From: Longimicrobiales bacterium
Lineage (GTDB): Bacteria; Gemmatimonadota; Gemmatimonadetes; Longimicrobiales; Gaopeijiaceae
Reading direction: 5' to 3'
Length of the DNA: 64,000 nt
NCBI GenBank assembly: GCA_028278645.1
Contig: JANQDZ010000068.1
Span: forward strand, 1 to 64,000
This document shows, in pieces, positions 57,246-64,000 of this stretch (the stretch's first letter is position 1; every line of letters begins with the position of its first letter). The position numbers were made by a program, and so were the translations under genes. The notes beneath the pieces are model-generated. The model saw only the letters and a program-made list of their open reading frames with translations, made no database searches and was not told the DNA's origin.

Positions 57246-57816
57246 TCAGATGACACTGCCGAAAGAAATCCGAGGGGTCGTCTGGGACTGGGGCGACACC
57301 CTCATGCGGGATATCGCCGGCCAGGCGGGACCCATGGTCGATTGGCCCCATGTCGAAACAATGCCTGGAGCAGCGGAGGCGCTGGAAGCATTGTCCGGAA
57401 TCCCGACACATTGCGTCGCGTCCAACGCAACGGAATCGGGTGGCGCGGAGATCGAAGAGGCCCTGGAGCGCGTAGGCCTCGGTCGTTATTTCGATCATTT
57501 CTTCGCATCGTCTGAGATGGGCGTCAGTAAGCCCGATCCATCGTTCTTCCAGGAGGTGTCAAGGCGCCTCGGAATCGCGCCGGAGTACCTCCTGGCAGTG
57601 GGAAACGACTTGGCGAGGGATATAGAGCCCGCCAAAGCCGCGGGAATGATCACGGTGTGGGTTTCCCTTGGTGACGGCGACGGGGAATGGATGGGAAAGG
57701 GAGTATCCGCAGAGGGGCCCGCTGACCTGGTGGTCGATGGCCTGATCGATTTGGCGTCTTTGGCTGGTGAATCAGTCGTGCCCGGAAGCGGGGGGACCCT
57801 GGGGAGTTCAGGGTAA
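57235..57816 (+). CDS. HAD-superfamily hydrolase
   Basis: 193 residues. Motif I GVVWDWGDTLM with the nucleophile Asp pair (DxxD), motif II VASNATES, motif III Lys in MGVSKPDPSFF, and motif IV VGNDLARDIEPAKAAGM. A cap of the small C1 type fits the length. Probably a phosphatase; substrate unknown. The GTG start at 57235 overlaps the propeller stop; ATG 57250 is possible. Confidence 0.88.
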   Translation: MDRNQMTLPKEIRGVVWDWGDTLMRDIAGQAGPMVDWPHVETMPGAAEALEALSGIPTHCVASNATESGGAEIEEALERVGLGRYFDHFFASSEMGVSKPDPSFFQEVSRRLGIAPEYLLAVGNDLARDIEPAKAAGMITVWVSLGDGDGEWMGKGVSAEGPADLVVDGLIDLASLAGESVVPGSGGTLGSSG

Positions 57817-57850
57817 GCCTGGGCCGATCGAGGATCGGGGTAGGTACCGT

Positions 57851-58318
57851 ATGACTACGTCAAAATCTGACAAGCCATATGTAGCACCGCGTGCTGCGAT
57901 TCTCCTTCCGTTCGCCTACGGGTTGCACCTCGTGGAAGAGTGGATCGGGGGGATGCCCGCGTGGACTTTGACTGTTCCAGTCTACGACGTCAGCCCAGAG
58001 CGATTCATAGCCATCAACGCTACAGCTTTTGTGGTGGTGATCGTGGTTACGGTGGCGGCTCGACTCCGCCCGGAAGCGGCTTGGCTAGCCACCTCCCTGG
58101 CAGCTCTTTTTGCCCTGAACGCGGGCCTGCATGCAATGGCGACGGTAGGGTGGGATAGCTACGCGCCGGGGGTGATCACGGGCTTGCTGGTGTACATACC
58201 GTTAAGCGTCGTGATCCTCCGAGCTTCTCATGCCCGGATGTCCCGACCTGCTTTTTTTGGTTCCATCGTAGTCGGCGTTTTGCTCCATGGGCTCGTGGCG
58301 ATGGTGGCGTCCGGGTAA
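57851..58318 (+). CDS. HXXEE-domain membrane protein
   Basis: 155 residues with ATG 57851. It has about four helices; the first contains the family hallmark HLVEEW (HxxEE), and a later one has ALNAGLHAMATV. The HXXEE family is uncharacterised and often annotated only by this motif, thought to coordinate metal. It follows the HAD gene by 34 bp. The gap 58319-58468 shows no gene. Confidence 0.82.
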   Translation: MTTSKSDKPYVAPRAAILLPFAYGLHLVEEWIGGMPAWTLTVPVYDVSPERFIAINATAFVVVIVVTVAARLRPEAAWLATSLAALFALNAGLHAMATVGWDSYAPGVITGLLVYIPLSVVILRASHARMSRPAFFGSIVVGVLLHGLVAMVASG

Positions 58319-58468
58319 GTGGCGAGGTTGGTTCCTAAGAGCGAGGTTCTATGGGTGAACCGGACAGACCATTGGGACGCTGATATGGGTGGGGTGAGAG
58401 AAGGCGGGCGGCTGATTTGGTCCCTCAGCAGGAACCTGCTTGTGGGCTATTCACCATAGGGAGGATGC

Positions 58469-59419
58469 ATGAGCGTCCATCGACGAGACTTCCTGAAGCA
58501 GGCGGTGGTGGTGGGAATCGCAGGCTCGGCGATGCCGATCGAAGCGGCAGAAACCGGGGAACTCGCCGCGCCGACGGCCCCGAGGCTCAATCCCATCGGA
58601 GTGTCCACCTATTCCTACTCTCGATCGGGCCCCGGTCGCAGGTCTATCACCGCCTGCATCGACATGGCTGCTGAGATGGGCTTCGATGGCGTGGAGATTC
58701 TCCATAACCAGATGCTGGATGAGTCGAACCAGGCCCTCCAGAATCTGAAGCGCCAGGCCCACTCGTTGGGGTTAGCCCTCATGGGCTTTTCCACCCACCA
58801 GGATTTCCTCTCTCCCGAGTCCGAAGACCGGCGGCGGAATGTCGAGAGGACGATAGATCAGATTCGGGTCGCATCCGCGCTGGGAATTCCGACCATGCGG
58901 ATCAACACGGGTCGATGGAACACGATCCGGTCTTTCAACGAGTTGATGGCAAACAAAGGCATCGAACCAGTGCTGGAGGGATACTCCGAGGAGGACGCTT
59001 TCGGTTGGGTGATCGACTCCATCGAAAAGGTCCTGCCCAAAGCCGAGGAATATGGGGTGGTCATGGGGCTCGAGAACCACTGGGGACTTGGGCGGACGGC
59101 AGCGGGAGTACTCCGTATCGTGGAAGAAATCGACTCTCCATGGCTCCAGATCACCCTCGATACCGGGAACTTCTTCGAAGACCTCTATGAACAGCAGGAG
59201 ATGTTAGCGGCCAGTACGGTTCCCGTGACCCTGGTCCAGGCCAAAACCTATTTCGGTGGAGGAACCTGGTACGAGTTGGACATCGACTACGATCGCGTCG
59301 CAAACATGCTTCGCAAGCACGGGTACCGCGGCTGGATATCGCTGGAGTTCGAGGGGAGGGAAGATCCGGCTACCGGTGTCCCGAAGAGCCTCGAACTTCT
59401 CCGGAGGCATTTTTCTTGA
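58469..59419 (+). CDS. Secreted sugar phosphate isomerase/epimerase-like TIM barrel
   Basis: 316 residues with a Tat-like signal (RRDFLKQAVVVGIAGSAM). AP endonuclease 2 / xylose-isomerase-like TIM barrel: MAAEMGFDGVEILHNQM, RRNVERTIDQIRVASALGIP, metal ligands likely in MGLENHWG and TLDTGNFFE, and the closing GYRGWISLEFEGRED. Proteins of this type include sugar isomerases and epimerases; substrate unknown. The small membrane protein gene overlaps its stop. Confidence 0.88.
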   Translation: MSVHRRDFLKQAVVVGIAGSAMPIEAAETGELAAPTAPRLNPIGVSTYSYSRSGPGRRSITACIDMAAEMGFDGVEILHNQMLDESNQALQNLKRQAHSLGLALMGFSTHQDFLSPESEDRRRNVERTIDQIRVASALGIPTMRINTGRWNTIRSFNELMANKGIEPVLEGYSEEDAFGWVIDSIEKVLPKAEEYGVVMGLENHWGLGRTAAGVLRIVEEIDSPWLQITLDTGNFFEDLYEQQEMLAASTVPVTLVQAKTYFGGGTWYELDIDYDRVANMLRKHGYRGWISLEFEGREDPATGVPKSLELLRRHFS

Positions 59420-59727
59420 GAGGAAAAGACCTGACTGTCCCGTCCGAGGCCAGCTCTGCCGTGATACATGCGGAGATCGAGGACCTATCCAAGGATCTCG
59501 AAAAGGTGCGCGGGAAGAAGCGCAGGCATGCCTTATGGGCCCTCCTGGGGCTTTCCCCGGCGGCTTTGCTCCCGGCCATTGGATTGGCGCTCGAGGGAAG
59601 TGATGGGCTGCTCGTCCTGCTTGTGGTCCTGGTCGTGGTTTCTTCAACCGTCGCCTGGGCAAAGAACCACATGAAAGAAAAAGAGCTGAGGGAATCCATT
59701 CGTCGCTTGCGGAGAGAGCCAGAGTGA
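59416..59727 (+). CDS. Small two-helix membrane protein
   Basis: 103 residues from TTG 59416, overlapping the previous stop. A helical charged N-terminus (EIEDLSKDLEKVRGKKRRHA), two membrane helices (LLGLSPAALLPAIGLAL; LLVLLVVLVVVSSTVAWA) and a basic C-terminal helix (KELRESIRRLRREPE). It may be a coiled-coil membrane protein of envelope function. No family is recognised. Confidence 0.55.
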   Translation: MRGKDLTVPSEASSAVIHAEIEDLSKDLEKVRGKKRRHALWALLGLSPAALLPAIGLALEGSDGLLVLLVVLVVVSSTVAWAKNHMKEKELRESIRRLRREPE

Positions 59728-59839
59728 ACTAAGCCACCACCCACCCTTGTCGAAGCCGTCCTTGGCGCGGCACCTTCACGGCTGTCGCAGGGCGGGCCAC
59801 ACCCGCCCCGGTTCCTCTTTCTCCCATAGAGGCTGACCC

Positions 59840-61402
59840 ATGACCCGGTCGAGAAGGCACCTCTCAGTTTGGTTTATCGCACTTTTTGTATTTGTACTCC
59901 TCGCCACCCCGGCAACATCTCAAGTCCTTCTCACCGCCCATGAAGAATCGGGATTTGAAGAGTACACCTCATATGAAGACCTGATGGCATTCCTCCAGGA
60001 GGTCCAGGCGACTTCGCCGGACATGCTCCTGTCGTCCTTCGGGGAGTCCATGGAAGGGAGGGTCCAGCCTTATGCCATCTTCAGTAAACCTCTGATCTCC
60101 CAACCATGGGAGGCTTGGGCTACGGGGAAGCCCATCGTCCTCATCTACTGCAATGTCCACGGTGGAGAGAAAACGCTCAGAGAATCGAGCCTTCTGCTGA
60201 TCAGAGAGCTGGCTACTCCGGGGACGGAGGCCAACAAGCTGCTGGAGGACCTTGTGGTCCTGGTGGCCCCGTCGGTGAACCTCGATGGATTCGAGAGATC
60301 CACACGAGGGAATGCCCGGGGCGTCGATCTGAACCGGGACTACATGAAGCTGGAGACACCCGAGACGAAGAATCTGGTCCAGAACCTCCTTCACCGGTGG
60401 CGACCCCACATCTCTGTGGACGGTCACAACGGAGGCTCGTTCCCGTACAACCTCACTTACCAGGCCAACAGCCACGCTACGCCCGATCCCAGGATTACCG
60501 ATCTGTGCGACTTCGAGATTTTCCCTTTCATCGACAGGAAGAATGAGGAGGCCGGGTTCCGAACTTTCTGGTATTCCGGAGCTACCAGGCAGGATAGCAC
60601 GGTGTGGACAGGGGGTGGGTTCGATCCGCGGATCAGCAGGAACTACGCTGCCTTCATCAACAACGTTGGGATCCTCTTCGAAACGCCCAGGCAGGATCGC
60701 CAAACCGGGGCCCAATCGGGGCTGGTATCCTTTATGGCTGTTCTCCAATACGCCGTAGAGAACGAGGATCGGGTGTTCGAGGTGGTGAATGGTGCGCGCT
60801 TCGAGACGATTCGTCTTGGGGAAAATGCAGAGGGGATGATTCCGGTCCAGGTGGAGTACGGACTGGAGGACTGGGAGGTGGAATATGACCACGCATCAGG
60901 CTCACGGGACAATCCCACCATCGTTCCCGTGACCGGGAGGCTGCTCAAGAAATCGGTCGTATTGAAGGAAAGGAAGCGGCCATACGCCTATATCCTGGAA
61001 CCCAGGGCCATCAACGCCTTGGAGATGTTGAAAAACCAGAACGTTCTTATTGAAGTCTTGCAGGAAGACACCGAGATCGAGATCGATGCCTATGTTCTCG
61101 AGGGAATTGAGCATAACGCCGAGTACGACCACCCTGCTGCCGTAACCGTCCAGCTGGCTGATGACCCCGTCACCCAAGCCCGCACCTTTCCCAAGGGGAC
61201 GTTCATTATCCGGACCGGGCAGATCATGGGGCGTGTGGCCGCCCATCTTCTGGAGCCCGAGACGAACGACAGCGTGGTCCGCTGGAACGCAATGGACGCT
61301 ATTCTGCCCCGAGTGGGTGGCCAAAGGGGGGATCCGCCTCTCGTGCCCATCTTCAAACTGATGACGCCGACCACTCTTCCGACCAGGGTCCTCGTGTACT
61401 GA
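59840..61402 (+). CDS. Secreted M14-family zinc carboxypeptidase
   Basis: 520 residues with a signal peptide ending ATSQ. M14 peptidase: zinc ligands in YCNVHGGEKTLRES (HxxE), substrate Arg/Asn region GVDLNRDYM, third ligand in SVDGHNGG, and the catalytic Glu in GILFETPRQDRQ. A C-terminal beta-rich domain follows. Length is normal for the large bacterial M14 type. It presumably degrades peptides in the periplasm or outside. Confidence 0.92.
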   Translation: MTRSRRHLSVWFIALFVFVLLATPATSQVLLTAHEESGFEEYTSYEDLMAFLQEVQATSPDMLLSSFGESMEGRVQPYAIFSKPLISQPWEAWATGKPIVLIYCNVHGGEKTLRESSLLLIRELATPGTEANKLLEDLVVLVAPSVNLDGFERSTRGNARGVDLNRDYMKLETPETKNLVQNLLHRWRPHISVDGHNGGSFPYNLTYQANSHATPDPRITDLCDFEIFPFIDRKNEEAGFRTFWYSGATRQDSTVWTGGGFDPRISRNYAAFINNVGILFETPRQDRQTGAQSGLVSFMAVLQYAVENEDRVFEVVNGARFETIRLGENAEGMIPVQVEYGLEDWEVEYDHASGSRDNPTIVPVTGRLLKKSVVLKERKRPYAYILEPRAINALEMLKNQNVLIEVLQEDTEIEIDAYVLEGIEHNAEYDHPAAVTVQLADDPVTQARTFPKGTFIIRTGQIMGRVAAHLLEPETNDSVVRWNAMDAILPRVGGQRGDPPLVPIFKLMTPTTLPTRVLVY

Positions 61403-61403
61403 T

Positions 61404-61739
61404 ATGGCTTCGGATCCGAGTTTTGTGGAATACGTCCTGGATCAGCTTGACGCCGATTTAGGGGGATCCCAGAAGAAGATGTTCGGGGAGTATGGCCTTT
61501 ACTCGAATGGGAAGTTCATCGGTGTGATCTGTGACAATCGGCTTTTCATCAAACCCACCGACCCGGGACGTGCTTTCATCCAGGACCCGGTGGAGGCCCC
61601 AGCCTACCCGGGTGCGAAGCCCAGCTTCCTGATCGGAGACCGGATCGACGATGGGGAATGGTTGAGCGAGCTGGTCAGGATCACGGCGGCTGCGTTACCG
61701 GCTCCGAAACCGAAGAAGCCCAGGCGGCCGAAAAAATAA
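61404..61739 (+). CDS. TfoX N-terminal domain protein
   Basis: 111 residues. FVEYVLDQLDADLGGSQKKM, FGEYGLYSNGKFIGVICDNR, LFIKPTDPGR and the C-terminal basic tail (PKPKKPRRPKK) match the TfoX_N family, stand-alone forms of which are widespread. Related to competence regulators but no such role is shown. It starts one base after the M14 stop, ends 5 bp before the Ap4A phosphorylase gene, and seems part of that operon. Confidence 0.85.
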   Translation: MASDPSFVEYVLDQLDADLGGSQKKMFGEYGLYSNGKFIGVICDNRLFIKPTDPGRAFIQDPVEAPAYPGAKPSFLIGDRIDDGEWLSELVRITAAALPAPKPKKPRRPKK

Positions 61740-61744
61740 GGCGC

Positions 61745-62610
61745 ATGAGCAGGAACGCACTCTGGCAGGCCGTACTCGAGACCACCGAATCCGCTGCCCA
61801 TGCCGGAGCCCTGAAACGAATTCCCACACGGATTGAGTTCGTAGAGGAAGATGGGGTCCGCTTCCAGGTGCATCTCGTTCAACAGCTCGAGAGGAAAGCT
61901 CGGGCGAAGATCGCCCAACGCCAGACCGGCGCTAACCCGTTCCTGCCTTACGAAGAAGCGATGTTTGTGGCTGACGTGTCCGATACCCACGTGTGCCTGT
62001 TGAACAAGTTCAACGTTGTGGATCACCACCTGCTGATCGTCACGCGGGAGTTCGAGGATCAGGAGACCCCACTGACGGTCCCCGATTTCGAGGCGATGTG
62101 GGTGTGCTTGCGGGAGTTCGACAGCCTGGCCTTCTACAACTCCGGGGAAATCGCCGGGGCGAGCCAAGCACACAAACACATTCAGCAGGTTCCGTTGCCG
62201 CTTGGCGGGTGTACGCAACCCACCCTGATCGACTCGCTGCGGGCTGAGGCTCGATCCGAAGGCTCTGTCGCCAGTTTACCCTTCTTTCCCTTCCGACACG
62301 CATTTGTACCCTGGGCGAACTGGAGTCGGCGTCGGCGTCAGAGGCGGCTGACGCCACCGAGGAGATCTATCTCGCGATGCTCCAGGACTGGGACCACTCG
62401 GATCGGCCGAAGCCATACAACCTTCTCGTCACACGGAGATGGATGCTCTTCGTGCCCCGAGCGGTCGAAAGGCACGGCTCTATCTCGGTGAATGCCCTGG
62501 GGTTCGCCGGGTCCCTGCTGGCCCGGGACGAGGATGAGTTGGAGGTCATCCGGAATCGAGGCCCGCTGAGGATCCTGGAGGCCGTGGGGGTGGGTGAGCG
62601 GCGCGCTTAG
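61745..62610 (+). pseudogene. Ap4A phosphorylase-like enzyme with one frameshift
   Basis: Two adjacent frames together make a normal ~288-residue ATP adenylyltransferase (Ap4A phosphorylase) of the HIT superfamily: NPFLPYEEAMFVADVSDTHV, LLNKFNVVDHHLLIVTREFE, the active site AGASQAHKHIQQVPLPL, and in the second frame KPYNLLVTRRWMLFVPRAVE and SVNALGFAGSLL. The switch lies at the CCC run 62309-62311: adding one C restores VPLGELESASAS. The gene is otherwise well preserved, so this is a sequencing error or a very recent mutation. The enzyme cleaves Ap4A to ADP and ATP. Confidence 0.85.
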
Positions 62611-62745
62611 GGGTGTACGGTTTTCGACCTGACGGTTCCCCAGAGCTCTTTGATCTTCCCCGTGAAAGCGTGCCCCGCCGTCGGGAAGGTGTACTTTGGC
62701 ACCCAGGCTCAAAATCACGAGGGTTACTCCTAAAGGGGGTCCAGG

Positions 62746-63501
62746 ATGAAGAAAGCGGCCACGGATTACAACTCGTGGGCATCAGGATCGCGGAACGCAT
62801 CACCGGTATCACGAAAGGGGTTTTTGAAGAAGCTGACCGTGACAGGGACCGTGCTGGCTCTGGTCCCGCTGGTCTCCCAGTGCTCCCCGTCCCAGAGGGA
62901 GGATGCTGAGGCCGAAATCGCCGGACCCCAGGAGATTCAGCTGTTTAACGGCGAGGACCTGTCGGGGTGGGAGTACTTCCTTGAGGACGAAAACGCCACC
63001 ATGGCTGATGTCTGGAGTGTGGAAGACGGCATCCTGGTCTGCAAAGGAGAGCCCCGTGGGTACCTGGCCACCGGAGAAGAGTACGAGAGCTTCAAACTGG
63101 TTGTGGAATGGCGGTGGCCGGAAGAGCCGGGGAACAGCGGAGTGCTCATGAGAATCGCCGGTGAACCGGCCATGCTCCCGAGCTCGGTGGAGGCTCAGCT
63201 CAGGAGCGGAAGCGCCGGCGACATGTACGGATTCCGGGGCTTCCAGATCGGCGGCGATCCTGAGCGCCTTTCGGAGATCTCCATCGGGTGGAACCTGGCC
63301 AGGATCGCGGGGAACGAGAAAGAGCCCGGAGAATGGAACCGGTACGAGATCACCGTTGACGGCGACCACATCACCGTCGAGTTAAACGGAATTTTGGTGA
63401 ACGAGGCGACGGATTGCCTGGTCCGGCCGGGACAGATCGGCCTGCAGTCGGAGGGAGGGGTGGTCCATTTCCGCACGGTTACCCTTACCCCCCTCGGCTG
63501 A
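62746..63501 (+). CDS. Secreted DUF1080 (3-keto-disaccharide hydrolase-like) protein
   Basis: 251 residues. N-terminal signal with a cysteine (LVSQC) preceded by an unusually long charged stretch. The DUF1080 concanavalin-like beta jelly roll follows: IQLFNGEDLSGWEYF, WSVEDGILVCKG, FKLVVEWRWPEEPGNSGVL, and a closing PGQIGLQSEGGVVHFRTVTL. Members include 3-keto-glycoside hydrolases. The substrate cannot be specified. It follows the Ap4A gene on the same strand. Confidence 0.88.
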   Translation: MKKAATDYNSWASGSRNASPVSRKGFLKKLTVTGTVLALVPLVSQCSPSQREDAEAEIAGPQEIQLFNGEDLSGWEYFLEDENATMADVWSVEDGILVCKGEPRGYLATGEEYESFKLVVEWRWPEEPGNSGVLMRIAGEPAMLPSSVEAQLRSGSAGDMYGFRGFQIGGDPERLSEISIGWNLARIAGNEKEPGEWNRYEITVDGDHITVELNGILVNEATDCLVRPGQIGLQSEGGVVHFRTVTLTPLG

Positions 63502-63544
63502 ACTCATTCCGGTCCCTTGAACCACCCTTTTTGAGGCTTTGAGA

Positions 63545-64000
63545 ATGCCGGAAATGCCCCTTGATGGCAGAAGGTTCACGGACGAGGAGGTCAGGAAGAT
63601 CCTCAAGAAGGCTGTGGAGAGGACTTCCTCCAAGTCCCTGGTGAAACCCGAGGGGCTGTCTCTGGAGGAATTGAAGTCCATCGCCGCGGAGGTGGGCATT
63701 GATGCGGTTAGAGTCGAAGATGCGGCCCGGGCCGTAGTCCTGGGTGGAGGGAACAAACCGAATCTTTTTTTTGGGGGCCCGACCAACCTCGACTTCGAGC
63801 GGAAGGTTGAGGGGCAGCTGGATCCCAAAGACACCCCTGAGATCCTCTCCCTGATCCGGCGGACCATGGGAACTCAAGGAGAGGTGGACGAGATCCACGG
63901 GTCCTTGGAATGGAGAGCAAAGGGCGATTCCGGGGAGCGTTACGTTACTGTCTCTCCCAGGGATGACACCATTACTGTCACGGCTTCTGCGAACCTGACG
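63545..64000 (+). CDS. Hypothetical protein, N-terminal part (runs off the window)
   Basis: The frame from ATG 63545 is open to the end of the window (152 codons). The opening RRFTDEEVRKILKKAVE and LSLEELKSIAAEVGIDAVRV follows a pattern I know from many uncharacterised Gemmatimonadota proteins, in which a helix-turn-helix-like start precedes a membrane or START-like region. The next part (LDFERKVEGQLDPKDTPEIL) and ERYVTVSPRDDTITVTA suggest a beta-rich domain. The C-terminus is not visible. Confidence 0.6.
   Translation, partial: MPEMPLDGRRFTDEEVRKILKKAVERTSSKSLVKPEGLSLEELKSIAAEVGIDAVRVEDAARAVVLGGGNKPNLFFGGPTNLDFERKVEGQLDPKDTPEILSLIRRTMGTQGEVDEIHGSLEWRAKGDSGERYVTVSPRDDTITVTASANLT

Noticed and set aside
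1-64000. CRISPR arrays, tRNA or rRNA genes and intact insertion sequences
   Set aside because: No regularly spaced direct repeats, no cloverleaf-like conserved TTCRANYC block with matching arms, no conserved 16S/23S core, and no DDE or tyrosine transposase-like ORF was found by eye.

Overview
The window is a chromosomal segment of moderately high GC from an undomesticated Gram-negative bacterium, most likely a member of Gemmatimonadota or a close relative. The evidence is the gene style. There are four '6-bladed beta-propeller' lipoprotein genes sharing a DSxG[IV]-type N-terminal signature, a large permease of the duplicated orphan type coupled to a PadR regulator, plug-only TonB-receptor-like lipoproteins with carboxypeptidase-regulatory domains, secreted M14/M19/amidase/serine hydrolases, and the N-terminal piece of a Ser/Thr kinase. 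No rRNA, tRNA, CRISPR array, phage or intact IS element was seen. The taxonomic call is inference.

Layout. 1-3.4 kb: the end of a TPR protein, a beta-propeller lipoprotein and a membrane-anchored protein broken by an in-frame TGA. 3.6-9.7 kb (minus strand): a secreted O-methyltransferase translationally coupled to an APC permease, an outer-membrane-like protein, and a histidine kinase/response regulator pair; the same 11-bp-spaced direct repeat lies upstream of both the kinase and the outer-membrane gene. 10-13 kb: a small beta-barrel protein and a BlaI-BlaR1-like pair in which the M56 protease carries ExbD-like periplasmic domains. 13-19 kb: gene remnants (Stf0 sulfotransferase, methyltransferase), small secreted proteins, an M19 dipeptidase homologue lacking key metal ligands, a YbjQ protein, an amidase and an AlkD-like protein. 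19-25 kb: an 859-residue plug-plus-carboxypeptidase-regulatory protein and the permease/PadR pair. 25-35 kb: a chimeric membrane protein with an SDR-like tail, an N-acyl-D-amino-acid deacylase, nhaA, a DinB protein and several decayed genes. 35-37 kb: an ECF sigma / membrane anti-sigma / metal-sensor-like / His-rich protein operon resembling Cnr-type metal sensing. 37-42 kb: rsgA and small enzymes. 42.5-44 kb: a divergent pair of plug-only proteins. 44-50 kb: a DUF2161 nuclease-like protein, a DUF3795 protein, a propeller lipoprotein, a cysteine synthase homologue, a methyltransferase and an MBL hydrolase. 50-54 kb: an SDR/TetR divergon with clear operators, and a class C beta-lactamase-like hydrolase. 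54-64 kb: a GNAT, an acyltransferase 3, a propeller lipoprotein, HAD, HXXEE, a TIM-barrel isomerase, an M14 peptidase, TfoX_N, a frameshifted Ap4A phosphorylase, DUF1080 and a protein truncated by the window end.

Two kinds of interspersed DNA repeat stand out. One is a palindromic intergenic element of up to about 190 bp concentrated in the first 13 kb. The other is a promoter-like module of about 35 bp beginning TTGACACTTAACC at four places. The region also holds an unusual number of gene stubs and fusions, suggesting frequent small deletions and recombination rather than a single mobile island.
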